A stretch of 64,000 nucleotides of DNA. Source: Acephala macrosclerotiorum (Eukaryota > Ascomycota > Leotiomycetes > Helotiales > Mollisiaceae). The position numbers and the translations under genes are program-made. Positions 23,591-37,752 of the stretch are shown in pieces; position 1 is the stretch's first letter, and each line of letters opens with the position of its first letter. The stretch spans positions 45,260 to 109,259 of the forward strand of contig MU119390.1 in assembly GCA_014904845.1 (NCBI GenBank), written 5' to 3'. The notes beneath the pieces are model-generated. The model was not told where the DNA came from. It worked only from the letters and a program-made list of their open reading frames with translations, and did not search any database.

Positions 23591-26500
23591 ATTTTTTTTT
23601 TAAAAGAAAACGTTTTTTTCAACTCGTAAATTAAATATAAAAAAAAATACTATTACGATTATTAATACGCTATTTTACTATCGAATACTAAAAAAGAATT
23701 TAATCGTAAATTAATCGTCGTTACATATTATAATATTTAATCGATTAAATTAAATTTAAATTTTTTTTTTTAAATTCGATATTTATAATCTTCGAATTAA
23801 TTAAAAACTTTACTCTTGAAAATATCGAAAAATACTAAAAATATTAAAATAATAATTATACGTTTTTTCTTTTAATATTATTTTTTTTAACGATTGCGTT
23901 TTTTATTATTCTCGTTTTCGTCGATTAATTTTTAAACTTTAAAACGTTATACTTATTTTTATATTTCAATATTAAAACGATTAATATTAACGAGCGATTT
24001 AAACGATTTATTAATATTAAATTTAATTATAATATTAATTAAATTATTATTTTTAATAATTTATCGAATTTTTAAAAATTTTTTACGTTCGTACGATTAT
24101 TTAATAATTATAATATCGATTATAAAACGCTTTTTTTAATAGTATCGAATTTAATTATATATTTATAAAAAAAGAAAAAATTGATATAAATAATTACGAA
24201 AATTAAATTTAATTTTAATCGTTTTATAATAAAATTAAAAATAATAAAAATCGAAATTTTTATATCGATTTTTATTATTATTATATATAATTTAAAAATT
24301 AAAATAATATAAATAATTTTTTTATATTTTATTAAATTTTAATAAATTAAATTATTTTATAATTCGAATTATTCGTCGTTATAAGTTTTATTATTAAAAA
24401 CGACGACGTATTCGATTTACGAATTAAAGTTTTTATTTATAATAAAAAAACCGTTTATAAAAACGAAAAATTTTATTAAATATAAATTTAAATAAAAAAA
24501 TTAAAATTTACGATCGAAATTATTTATTTATTATTATAATTGTTTATTTAACGTTATAATTTACTTTTTTTCGAGATTTTAATATTAAATTATCGTCGAT
24601 ATATCGTATATAATTTTTAATTAACAAATAAAATTAATATATATTTTTCGAGTATATTATTCGAAATACGTTTATTTATAAAAATTTAATTTCGAATTAA
24701 TTATATTTAAACGTTTATTTTATTTTTTTTATGAAAATATAATTTTATTTTCGATTTTATTTATTATTAATTTATATTCATTAAATAATAAAAAAATATT
24801 CAACGTAAAAAATTTTATAAATTTAATTAATAATTTGATTTTTTATAATTTAAAGTTTTTTAATTTTATAAAAATTTAATTTTTTAAAATAAACGTATTA
24901 TCGATTTATATATCGATTATTTCGAATAAAATATAATTACTTTTCGTAATAAATAAATAAAAATCGAAAATTAAAAATTTTATTAGAAATTTATTTTTAT
25001 AATAAACGTTATACGTTTTATATTAATATATTTTCACTTTCGAAACTTTGTAAAAAAATTTAATTATTTTAAAAACGATATTCAACGAAAGTTTATTCGT
25101 TATTTTTTTTAAAAATTTAACGAAAATAATACGCGTTAATAAAATTATTAATTATACGTATATTTAAATAATATTTTTTAAATAAAAATTAATTTTTTTA
25201 AATTTAAAAAATAAAATTAAAACGATAATAATTCGTTAATTAATACGTTAAATAATCGAGAATTAAATTAATATTATTTTTTTATTTTTATTATTAAATA
25301 TTTAAATTATAAAACGAAATTTTTCATATAAAATTACCGTTTTTATATTTTTAATTTTATTTATTAATTTTAAATTGAAAATTCGTTAATTATTAATTTT
25401 TTTCAAATTATTAAAAATTAATTTAAAAAATTTTTTACGATTAATTTATTAATTTTTTTTTTACGAGAAATTATAAATAAATCGTTTAAAATAATAATAA
25501 TTTTTTTTATATAAAAATTTATAAATAATTACTTATTTTTAATTTTTTTTTTCAATTAAATAAATTTTGAAAATTTTTATATTTATTAGAATTAAAAACG
25601 TAAAAAAAAGTTTTTATTATAATTCGAAATAAATATAAATTTTTTTTTAAAATATATAAAGTTTTTTCGATCGAATGAAATAAATTAAATATATTTTTTT
25701 TTATTTTTAAACTTTTTTTAAAAAAGTTTAATTTTAAATTTAAATTTTTTAATAAGTTTTTTTTTAATAAATAATTTTTTAATTATTTTTTAAATTATTC
25801 GAAATTTTAATAAAATAATTTTATTATAATATTATAAAAATTTTTTAATTTATTTAATAATTGTAATTAATATATTTTTTTTATTTATTATTAAAAACGT
25901 ATATAATTTTTTTTATTTTTTATTTTTTTTAAATAAATACGTTTAAATTTAAAAATAAATCGATTAAATAATAATTTTATAAATTATTTTTTATTTGTAA
26001 AACGTTATTAATTTAACGAGTAATATAATATTTTTAAATTATATTTATTATATTTTTTATCGTTTTAATTTTAGTAATAATTAATATTATAAACGCGTTT
26101 TATTATAATATTATTCGATTTTATTATATTATTAATTATTTTAATTATTATTTAAAATCGTTTTTTTTTATAAATCGAAAAATTCGCGAAATAATATATT
26201 ATACGTATATTTTAATAAAATATAATATTTTTTTATTAAATTAATCGAATTATAAATTTTTATCGATATAATTTTTAAATCGATATTTATATTTTTAATA
26301 TTATTACGAAATTTTTTAAAATTATAAATAACGAATATTAATAATTTAAAATAAATATTAATTTAATATATTTAAAAAACGTTTTATATTTTTTTTATTA
26401 ATATATTAACGAAAAAATTTATAATTTCGTTTATTTATAATACGTTTAAATAAACGAAATAATTAAAATTATAATCGTCGTATAATATAAATTTAAAACG

Positions 26501-29227
26501 ATTAAAAAATTTATTATTTATTTAATATTATTAATAAAATTTTATTATTTTTTTAATTTTTTACATTTTAATATTTACGCGAATTTAATAATCGATAAAT
26601 ATTTAAAGTATTTATATAATCGTTTAAATTTTATTTTAATTAAATAATAAATAATAAAATCGATTTTTATTATAAAAATTTTATAATTATTATAAATTAA
26701 ATTTTTAAATAAATTAAATAATATTTAAAAATATTTAAACATTTTAATAATAAACGTATATTATTTATTTTAAATAAATATATTATTAAAATTATTAAAT
26801 TTAATTTGTAGTTTATTTATATTATAAAAAAATAAAAAATATTCGATTGTTTTTCTAAGATTATAAAATATTAAATTTTTTATATTTAGAATTTGATTAC
26901 GTATAACGATATTAATTTAAATACGAATTAATAATATTATTTTATTATAATATTTTAAAAATAAAATAAGAAAAATACGTTTATTAAAACTATAGAAAAC
27001 GTAATACGTTTAATTAATATATTAATATTAATAGTTTTAAAAAATAAAATTTTATCGATTTCGAATTTAATTATTATTTTTTTAATTTTAAATTCGTTAA
27101 AAAATTAAATATTAATTTTCGTTGATAATAAATCGTTAAACGATATCGATATCGATTATAATACTTATAAAAACGTTTAATATATAACGGTTTATTAAAT
27201 ACGTTTTTATATTAATAAATATAAAAAATAATTTTATTATATTATAATTTTTAATATTATATAATAAATTAATTAATAATCGAATAATTCGATAATTTTA
27301 AATTTATTAATCGTATTATAAAATATTATAAAATAATTAATCGATCGTATAATATCGTTTTCGTATAAATTTTTTTTTTTAATAAATTTAACGACGAATT
27401 ATTCGTATTTTTTAATAATATTAAAATTTAATTTTTCGAATTTAATTACGAATTAAATTATTTTATTTTTATCGAACGATTTCGATTTTTTAAAATCGTT
27501 ATATATTTTTTTTCTTTTTTTTAACGTATAACGAGTATTTTAATAATTCGAGTTTTTATAAATAAAATATTTTTTTTCGTTTTAATATATTATCGATTTT
27601 TTATAATTAATTCGATCGTTATATCGAGTATTTTTATCGTAATATTTACGATTTACAAAGTATAATTCGTTAATATTTTAATAAAAATTGTTTTTTTTAA
27701 TTATAAAAATTTTAAAAATTGTTTTTATTTTTGTTTAAAATAAAATCGCGTTATAAACGTTTTTATATATCGTTTAAAAACTCGATAAAAATTAAAAAAA
27801 CGTTTAATAATATTTTAATACGTTTTAATAAATATAATAAAACTTATTTCGTATAATAATTTTCGTTTTATATTTAAATATAAATTAAATTATTTTTAAA
27901 TTAGTTTTTAATATAATATTTTAAAATATTCGAAAATCATTTTATTTAAATTTTATATTCGAATTATTACGAGTATAATCGTATTTTATTAATTAAATAT
28001 TCGATTTTAATATTTTTCGATTTTAAAATTCGATTTTACGATTTTAATTATTTTATTAAAAAAATTTTTTTTTTAGTAAGTTTTTAATAATAAAATTTGT
28101 TAATTTTACTAATAAATATAATCGAAAACGCGTTATAATATTTTTTTAATTTAACGTTTATTTTAAAATATAAATTTTTAAATATAAATTTTTATTAAAA
28201 TAATTAATTTTCGTTTAAATTCGTTTAATAATTAAAAAGTTTAAAATAATAAAATTTTTAATATTTTTTTATTTTTTAATAATATTAATTCGTTTAATAA
28301 TATTGATAATAATAAAATTAATATTAAATATTAAAATTTTAAAATCGAATTAAATAATAAAAAAAATTTTAATATTAAAAAAAATTTATTAAATATCGTA
28401 AATTTTAAAAACGTCGTTAAAAATATTTTTATTCGAAGTTTTTTATATAATCGATAGTTTTAATAAAATTTAATAATTTTTAATTTTATTAAAATTTTTG
28501 TATTTAAATATTTTATTTATAAATATTCGATTTTTTTTTTTCGTTTTAATTCAATTGATTGTATTTTTTTTATAAATTAAACTTTTTTATTATATTTAAT
28601 TTTTCGATTTTCGATTCGAATTATTTTAATAATATTATTTTTTAAATAATTATTTTTAATATTTTTACGATTATTATTTTATTTAATAATAATAAAATAT
28701 AAATTTCATTATTTCGAAAAAAATTTTATAAACAAATTTTTACGTTTTACGAAATTTATATAAATTAATTTATAATTTAATTAAAATATATTAAAACGAA
28801 TTTATATTATAAATTATTAAATTTTTTTTTTAATTAAAACTATATTTTAAAAAAAATTTAATTTTACTCGTTAAAAATAATTTATTAAATCGTATTATAC
28901 TCGATAAATATCGTAATTCGACGAATTTTTATATTATATTCGTAAAAATTATTTTTAATAGTTTTAAACTTTATATTATATTCGAAAAATTATTTTAATA
29001 ATAATAAGTAAATTACAATTAAATATTTATTATTAATACGCGATAAAATATAAAATTAAATAAAATATATTATATTATAATATTTCGATTTTTTAAAAAT
29101 TTAATAAAAAATTTTTTTTTTAATATAATTTTAAAAGTTTTTTATACGAATTAATTTAATAAATACTTTTTCGTAAATAATTTTATTATTTTATAATCGA
29201 ACGATTAAATTAATTATTAATTAATAT

Positions 29228-29456
29228 TAATATATTTAAAAATAAATTATAAAATATTAAAATTTTAATTTAATATTAATAATTTAATTTTATTTATTTC
29301 TTTTCAAAAAAAGTATTTATTTATTTATATAATTAAATAAAGTAAACATAAAATTAAAAAATAAACACTAAAATAATTATTATTAAAAATAATAAAAATT
29401 ATAATTCGAATTATTTAATCGATCGTTTAAACGATTATTTAATTAAATCGATAATA
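29228..29456 (-). repeat. W right LTR
   Basis: 229-bp direct repeat of 23368-23590. It ends CGATAATA followed by the target duplication ATTAT, and then Y sequence resumes. Confidence 0.75.
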
Positions 29457-29684
29457 ATTATATTAATTTTAAACGCTTATAAAACGCTCAAATTAAAAAC
29501 TTTTAATTTGAAATTTAAAATAAAAATAAATTACTAAAATCGAAAACTTTATAATCTCTCGTAAAAACGCTTTTATAAAATCTACGAAATAAAATATACA
29601 TCGAATAAAAAAAAAAAAGCTCGTCCGCTATTGGCTCGCTTGCGAGCCACCGAACGGGCTCTTTCTTTCGAAACGAGAGAAACA

Positions 29685-29715
29685 TTTTTTTAATCGTAAA
29701 TTATTAATTTTTTAT
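29685..29715 (+). mobile_element. 31-bp Copia-2 fragment between two Y elements
   Basis: The bases TTTTAATCGTAAATTATTAA here match Copia-1 near 14525-14545 (TTTTAATTGTAAATTATTAA). This shows that Y copies A and B entered Copia-2 at two separate sites about 30 bp apart, and are not one tandem unit. Confidence 0.75.
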
Positions 29716-30545
29716 TGCCTGTCCGGCATAAGAACTAATGTCAACTTTTCTATATGCACGTGACATCAACACTTCTCACAATGAGCGATTTCACCCAAAT
29801 TTAACCGAGGTGCCCAAATGCAGCGATTTGATTGGTTCATTAAGGAATTCCGCAGTCCCGTGACTTCGGACTAACATGCAGCCGATCCGGTGAAGAACAC
29901 CAAAACCTCGATTTACGAGCGCCCGCGCTGCGCCTACAATTATAATATATCAGCTAATCCAAATTATATTAAACTTATAAATAAATTGAAACTCAATTAA
30001 ATACCGCCAAATTCCAAGTTTCAAGCGATTTTATTAATCCGTTGTTGCGCAAAACAATGGAATATAGTCGCACTCAGCAAAAATGGCGACCGCAAAACTC
30101 TCTAAGTTCGTTTATGCCTAAGGCACTAAGGCACTTGAATGCTAGAATAGCTCTCAAAGGGGGTCTCAGGGGGTCTCCCCCTGGAATTATATACTAAGTA
30201 AAGTAATCTAAATTGATTGAATCGATCGTAGTAACTCGATATAAGAGACGGGGGTCCCAGGGGGTGTCCCCTTGGTGTGAGACTCTATAGTAAATGCGTT
30301 TCTGCCTTAGGCACTAAGGAGCTTATCAGCTTATCAGCCCTCACCGCCCGGCAGAATCTTAAACTACTACTCTACCTCAATAATTATACTAACTTCAAAT
30401 GCTTATAAAACGCTCAAATTAAGAGCTTTTAACTTGAAACTTGAAATAAGAGTAGATTACTAAAGTCGAAGACTTTGTAGCCCCCCGCAGGGGCGCCCCT
30501 GCGAGGCCTGCGGAGCAAAATGTGCATCGAGTACCGAAAGAAACA
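29716..30545 (+). mobile_element. Y element copy B, almost free of RIP
   Basis: An 830-bp element of normal base composition inside saturated A+T DNA. It begins TGCCTGTCCGGCATAAG, with a small TGCC...GGCA hairpin at the tip, and ends CGAAAGAAACA. The flanks TTTAT (29711-29715) and TTTTA (30546-30550) are a near match that may be a damaged 5-bp target duplication. No open frame of note was found. It holds GGGGGTCTCAGGGGGTCTCC and a related GGGGGTCCCAGGGGGTGTCC unit, TGCCTTAGGCACTAAGG and GCTTATCAGCTTATCAG. It could be a solo LTR or a non-autonomous DNA element. Confidence 0.75.
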
Positions 30546-33336
30546 TTTTAATTATTATAATAAAATTAAATTATTTTAAAATTAATACAATAAAACATTT
30601 TTTATTAGTTTTATAAAACGTATAAACGTATTTTATTTTAATAAATTTATAAATAAAAATTTCGATTTTATTACGTTAATAATAATAATAAAAATTTATT
30701 TCGAAATTAAAAAAAATCGCTAATTATATATATTTTTATAAAAAGAAATAATTTTAATAAAAATTATTATAATTAATTTAATAAAGTTTAAATTAAACTA
30801 TTTATAATTATTTTTTAATTAATTTTAAAAAGTTTAATTTAATTTATTATTAAAATATTAAACGAAATATAATTTATAAAATTAAATTATTAGTATTTAT
30901 TAAAATATTAAAAAATACAATTTTATTTTTTATAAATTTATTAATATTTTCGAAAGCGTTTATATTAAATTACGATTAGTAATAAATACTACGACGCGAT
31001 TACGTGAAATATAATAATATAATTTAAATTTTATTTTTTAAAATCGAAAAAAAAAAAACGAATTCGATTAAAATTAAATCGATTATATTTATAAAAAACG
31101 AGAGAAAAAAATACGATTAAAAATAAATCGAAGATATTAAAATCGAAAAATTTTTTAAAATAAATATTATAAATTTTAAAAAAATTTATATTAAAAAAAA
31201 ATATTATATTTATAATAAATCGAAATATTATAATAATTTATTAAAAAATATTTAAATAATAAAAATAAATTAATTATTAATAAATATAAAAATAAAAAAC
31301 GAAAATAAAAAATATTTTATCGAGTTTAAAAAAATTAATAATACGTAAATAATAATTATTTTAAATAATTAATTTATTCGTTATATTATTACGAAAAAAA
31401 AATATTTAATATTTTATTATTATAATTCGAATTATTTAAATCGAATTAATATTTATTTTTTATTTTCGAAAATCGATATTTATTAAAAGTTTTTTAAAAA
31501 ATTATATTAAATAATAAAATCGTCGAAATATTAATTATTAATTAATCGCAATTTATAATACTATAAAAATTTAATATTAATATTTAATTAAATATTTTTA
31601 CGATTAAAATTTATAAAATTCGTTTTAATAAAAATATTATTTTATTATAAAAAATTATTTAAATTGATATTTTATTAAATATTATTATTTTTTATATTAT
31701 TTTTATAAATATATTTTTTTTATTTTATATTTAAAATATAAATACTATAAATAAAAAATTTAATAATTTTAAAAAAAATTTAATTTAAAAAAATAAAACT
31801 ATTTATAAATATTATTATATTAATTAAAAAAAATTTAATTTAAAATTATTTTATTAATATCGAATTATATTAATTATATAAACGTTTTAATTATTTATCG
31901 ATATAATATTTTATAAAAAAAATTTAACGAATCGATTACGATATAAATATTAAATATAATTATTATTATTAAATATATAAATAATTATTTAAAATATTTA
32001 AATTTATTTTATAAAATAATTATAAGTTTAATTATTCGATTATTATTAACGTTTTATATTTAAATAAAAAATTAATTTTATAAATAATAAACTCGTTTAT
32101 AATATTTTAAATTATTAAATTTATAAAAATAATATAGAATATATTACGTATATATTAAATCGATATATATTAAAAATTATTAAATTATATTATTTATAAA
32201 ATTTTAATAAAACGTTAAAATAATAATAATTAAAAATAAAAAAAATATTTATTAAAATTTATAATAATATAAAAAAAATAAAAAAATATTATATTTTATT
32301 ATATTAAATTTATAAAATTATTTATAATAAATTAATTAAAAAATAAATCGATAAAAATATAATTTTATAAATAATAATTAAAATTATTAACGATTTAATA
32401 AAATCGAACGATATTATATTTATATTATTAATTTTTAAAATTTATTTTAAAATAATTAATAACGATATATCGTTATTATTAATTATTAAAAAAATTAAAA
32501 TAATTTAAATAATTACTAAAAAAAATATATCGTTTATACGTTTAATATTAAATTAATAATACGTTTATAATAAAAAACGATTTAAATATATATAATCGAT
32601 ATATTTTATAAATCGATTAATTTTATTATATAAAAAAAAAAAATATTAAAAATTTATAATCGAATTAATAATTAAAAAAAAAAATTAAAAAAATAAAAAA
32701 AAAAATTTATTATTTTTTAATTAAAAATTTATTTTTTTATTTTTTTAATCGAACGAATTAAATTAAAAATTAATTAAAAAAACGTAATTAAAAATAATTA
32801 AAAAAATTACGAAATAAAAATGTATATAATAAAAAAATTAAATAAAATAAACGTTATAATTTTATTGAAAATAATAAAAAAAATTACAAAAAATTTAATA
32901 ATTAATTTTTTATTATTATTATTAAAAAAATTAAAATTTTTATAATTTTTATAATAAATAAAAAAAAACAATATAAAATTATTATTAAAATTATAAAAAG
33001 AATATATAATTATAATTTTTAAATAATTATTTAAAACGTTTTAAAAAAAAATTTAATAATTTAATTATAAATTTTTTTTTAATTTCGTTTAATACGATTT
33101 TATTAAATATATTAAAATTCGAATTTTTAATTCGAAATTAATTAATAAAATTAAAAATAAAATTATCGATATTTTTTATAAAAAATCGAAATTAATAATT
33201 TAAAAATATAATAATAATAAAAAAAATTAATTTTTATATAATTTTTAATAATTTAAAAAATTAATTAATAATTAATTATTATTTTAATATTTTTTTTAAT
33301 TTAATTTTTAAATAAAAAAATTAAAATATAATTTTA

Positions 33337-34101
33337 TATTAAAAATTTTTTTTTTTATTAATCGTTTTATCGAAAAATACATATATTAATAATACTATTA
33401 ATAAACTAATAATAATTTAATCGATTATTAGCGTTATTGATTATTTTAATTTAATATTAATAATATTAATTCGATATTAATAATACTAATTTAAAATTAA
33501 ATATTTAAATATTTAAAATTTATAATTTATAATATTTATTTAATTTATTATAAAAGTTTCAAATAAATTTATTAAACGCGTATTAAAATATTAAACTATA
33601 AAATTAAAACTTATTAAATTTTAATATTCTTCGTTAAAATTTATATATAAACTAGTAATCGCACTTTATTCGACTAATAAATTTTTATCGTTTTATAAAT
33701 TATATAAATAAATAAAAATAAAAATTGAAAATATTAATACTATTTAAAATTTAATCGTAAAATCGATCGATTTAAATAAAGTTTACGCGCGTAAAAATAC
33801 CGATTAAATATGCGAGTAATTGCGTTACGCGTTATATTATTTAATATTAAAAGCTTAAATTGAAATACTTAGAAATTAAACGATTTAATTAATTAAATAT
33901 AATTGTATAAAGATCGCGCGTAATCGTTTATAATCGTCGAAAGTCGAGAGTTTTAATATTTTTATTAGTTTAAATTTATTTATTAATCGATTATTATTAA
34001 ACGTTAAAATTTTAAACATATAATTATTACGTAGTACGCGCTATTAATAAACTGTTAATACTATTAGTAACTAATTAATATACAAAAAAAAATTTTAATA
34101 T
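33337..34101 (+). mobile_element. Z element copy 2, nested in Copia-2
   Basis: Colinear with Z copy 1 (11709-12472) but less mutated, for example TAGTACGCGCTATTAATAAA where copy 1 reads TAATACGCGTTATTAATAAA. It interrupts Copia-2 at the point matching Copia-1 near 17660. The termini are ATATTAAAAATTTTT on the left and its near complement on the right, so short terminal inverted repeats are likely. It is non-coding. Confidence 0.75.
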
Positions 34102-35489
34102 ATAATATTATTTAAATTTATATTTAATTTATAATAAATTTTTAATAATTTATATTAATACAATTATCGAAAAAAAATTTTTATTTATATTTATTAAATA
34201 TAATTATAATTATTTTAAAATTTTTATATAATATTATAAAAATAAAAATATAAATCGATAATACGTTTATATTAATAAAAAAAAATTTGATTTTTAAAAA
34301 AAACAAATTTAATAATATTAAATTTTTAATTAAATTTTAAAAAAATTTAATATTAAAAATATTATTAATTTTTAAATTAAATATAAATTTTTTTTAATAA
34401 ATAAACGTTAATTAAATAATAAAAAATTTAAAATTAAATTTTATTTATTTATTATAATTTTATTAAAAATAAACGTATTATTAAAAACGTTTTAATTTTT
34501 AAAATATATAATATAATAAAAAAATTTAATATAATAATTATAATCGAATTTATTATTAATATAATTATTTAATAATTCGATTTTTTTAAAATCTCGATAA
34601 TCATTTATATAAATTTATATTCGTTATACGAATATTTAATTAAATTAAAAACAATTAAAAAAAACGTTTTATAATCGATATTATAATTTTTTATTAATTA
34701 TATAAACGTAAAAAATTATAAAAAATTTAATAAATTAACGATTAAAATAATTTAATAAATATTATAATAAAATTTTAAAAAAGTTTTTAAATACGAATTA
34801 TTTTAAAATTCGAATAAAAAAATAAATTAAAAAAAAATAAAAATAAAAATAGTATAAAAAACCTAAAAAAATATTTATTTAAAAAAAAAAAAATTTTTTT
34901 TTTTACGTTATATTTCGAATTTTATAATTATTTAATTTATAAAATTAAAAAAAAAATTTATTTTAATTTCGACGTTTATAATTTTCAACGAATTTCAAAA
35001 ATAGTATTAATTTATTAGCGTTATTTTTAAAGTTTAATTATATAATTTTTATATTTAAATATTAATGAATTTTATATATTAATAAATTATAATAAAATTT
35101 TTTTTTTATATTTTAAATAATTAAATTAAATTAATTATTAATATAAATATAATATTAATTTAATAATTACGTGAAATACTAAATCAAATTGAAATTAGTA
35201 TTGTTTATATTAAAATTAAAATTATATTTTTTAATTTTTACGCGTTTATTAAATTTTAAAATAATTTAATTATTTATTATTATTAAATTTTATAATCGAA
35301 TTTTTTTTAAATAAATATAATTATTTTTCGATATTAAATTTTTTAATTTTTTAATGAATAATTTTTTTTATTAATTTTTATTAATAAATTTAATATTATT
35401 CGAATATATTTTTATTCGTTTAATTATAATATTTAAAATTTAAAATTTATAATAATCGAATTTTTTTTAAAATAAAATTTTTATTTTAT

Positions 35490-35800
35490 TTTTTATAATA
35501 TATATTATAATATAAAAATATAATAAATAAATAAATAAATAAATTTAAAATTTAAAATTTTTATATATAAAATATTTATATTTCTCGATTAAAAAATTAA
35601 TATTTTAAATATTTATATTATATTATATCGAAATATATATATGTATTTATTACGTATTTTAATTAAAAAAAAATTAATATAAAAATTGAAAATATATTAA
35701 TATTTTTAATTTTAAATTTAATTTTTTAAATAATTAATAATTTTTATATTTAATATATAAAAATTATAATAATTAAATATAATATATTAATATATTCGAG
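35490..35800 (+). repeat. R repeat copy 3 (dispersed repeat)
   Basis: It holds a short AAAT microsatellite, then TATTTCTCGATTAAAAAATT, which is the inverse of 63850-63890. It goes on with GTATTTATTACGTATTTTAA and about 150 bp that match R copy 1 near 58850-59010. It is non-coding. The family is unknown. Confidence 0.6.
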
Positions 35801-37676
35801 TATTTTAATATTATTAATATTAATTAATATTTAATTTTATTAATTAAATATAAAATAATAAAATTTAAATTAAAAAAAGTTTTTATATAAATTTTTTTTT
35901 TCGAAATTTAAAAATATATATTTAATTTTTTTTTCGATATTTGAAAAATTTTATATAAAAAAATATAATTTTTTCGATATTTAAAAATTTTATATTTTAT
36001 ATTTTTTTTAATATTTAAAAATTTTTACGTATAATATTAAAAATTTAAAAAAATAATTATTAAAATTTTAATTGTACTTTTTTTAATTTGCGTTTATTAC
36101 GTATAATAAAAAAATCGCTTATAAAAATTTTATTTTTTTTAAATTAACGATTAAAACGATAATAAGTATTATATATTATATTGTTTTTTAAAAATAACGA
36201 ATTTTTATATTATTCGAAATATATTTAAATTACAATTAATTTAAATTTTTATTTATATTTTATATATAAATAAATAATTTTATTAAATATAAATCGATAT
36301 TTTAAAATAATAAAAATTAATATTTAAAATAAAAATAAATTTTTTTCGAATACAATTTTATTATTTTATAATAAATACGAAAAATTACGAATATTTATTT
36401 TAAATTTTTTTATTTTAAATAAAATTAATTTAAATAAACGTATAATAAAAACGAATACGAAAAATAAATCGATTTCGAAAAATTAAATTTAAATAAATTT
36501 ATTATAAACGAATTTATTTTATATAAATTCGAAATATTTAAAAAATTCGAATATAAAAATATTACTTTATAAAATTTTTATATAAATAATTTAAAAATTG
36601 AAAAATAATATATTTTAAAATAATTATCGACAATAATATTATTTGTTTAAAAAATTATTTCAAAGAAAATAACGTTTATATATTATATAAACAATTAAAC
36701 GAATAAATTAAAATTTTTATTTAAAAATAATAATAATATATAATTTAATTAAATACGAAAATATAATAATAAATAAATAAAAATTTAATTTTCGATTTAA
36801 TTTAAAGAATTAATTATAATTAAATTCGATTATTTTAAATAAATTATAAAAATTTAAATAAAAAATATTTATTATTCGATAATTAAATTTATAAAATTTT
36901 TTAAAAATATTAATTTGAAAAAACGAAAAAATAATTTTTAAAATTTTAAATATAAATAAAAAATTATAATAAGAAATATCTCGAAATAAAAATAAAATAT
37001 ACGTATTCTCGAAATTATTATTTTAAAAACTCGAAAATATCGTCGAAAATTTTATCGAAATAAAAAACAAATGTAATATTACGATTTATTATAAAATAAA
37101 TCGATTTAAAATAATAATATTTAAAAAAAAATTATTTATTCGAGAAAAAATAATAAAAAATTAATATTATAAATAAATTTTTAAATAAATATAATATTAT
37201 TTATAATAAAAATAAAAAAATTTATTAGAATTAAATTTATTATAATAATAAATTTTTTAATTTTTTAATATATAATAAACGATTATAAATTTTAAAAAAT
37301 AAATTACTCGTAATAATAAATTTACGACGAATATTAATAATACGATATAAAAAAAAAAAATTTAAAATTTAAAATAAAAATAAAAAAATGAAATTTAAAA
37401 AATTAAATAATTAAAAAATTTATTTTAATAATAATAATAAATATAAAAAAAATAATTTACGATTTTTTCGATGAAAAATTAAAATTATTTCGAGTTTATT
37501 ATAATAATATAAATATTACATTAAATATATATAAAAAAACGTTTTTAATTATATTAAAAAAATAAATATACAATTTTTATTTAAATAATATTTTTAATAA
37601 TAATTATTCGTTTAAAAAAATATAATATTAATTAATTAAAAAAAAAAAAAAAATATAATAATTAAATTTTAATATT

Positions 37677-37682
<6 letters not shown>

Positions 37683-37747
<65 letters not shown>
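37683..37747. repeat. Homopolymer A run (65 nt)
   Basis: Uninterrupted A run in the degraded Copia-like region. Its true length is doubtful, because such runs are hard to sequence and assemble. Confidence 0.8.

Positions 37748-37752
<5 letters not shown>

Larger units (their letters stand above)
23368..29456 (-). mobile_element. W: LTR retrotransposon nested in Y copy A, family unassigned
   Basis: Direct repeats at 23368-23590 and 29228-29456 (about 225 bp, sharing AATTATAAAATATTAAAATT, TAATTCGAATTATTTAATCG and AATTAAATCGATA) enclose 5.6 kb of degraded DNA. ATTAT stands on both outer sides (23363-23367 and 29457-29461), and the joined flanks rebuild the Y sequence seen at 30375-30400. A tract that is purine-rich on the minus strand next to the left LTR suggests minus-strand orientation, but no domain could be named with confidence. 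Confidence 0.78.
22502..29684 (+). mobile_element. Y element copy A, interrupted by W
   Basis: Without W (23368-29456) this is an element of about 1.1 kb. Its left part (22502-22960) is a RIP-degraded copy of 29716-30170, aligned through CATAAGAACTAATG versus ATAAAAACTAATAT and many more matches. It contains tandem subterminal units (about 23025-23160 and 23255-23360), and its right end (29457-29684) matches copy B and, inverted, copy C. It ends with the nested hairpin and GAGAGAAACA. With TG at the left and CA at the right the termini are LTR-like, so it may be a solo LTR of an unseen element. Confidence 0.7.
21317..35255 (+). mobile_element. Copia-2: Copia-1 relative split by nested insertions
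   Basis: Pieces 21317-22501, 29685-29715, 30546-33336 and 34102-35255 align in order with Copia-1 from its 5' LTR to its 3' LTR, and are much more degraded. The breaks hold Y copy A, Y copy B and Z copy 2. The 5' LTR has lost its end (a deletion of roughly 80 bp around 21450-21470). The 3' LTR begins at 35142 (RIP-altered TGTAGG) and is cut short near 35255. No coding capacity remains. Confidence 0.82.

Noticed and set aside
7984..29684. A single 21.7-kb transposon with terminal inverted repeats formed by Y-C and Y-A
   Set aside because: Both outer ends match in inverted orientation, but the space between holds complete unrelated elements with their own target duplications. Y-A also interrupts Copia-2 on both sides. 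Two independent Y insertions explain it better.
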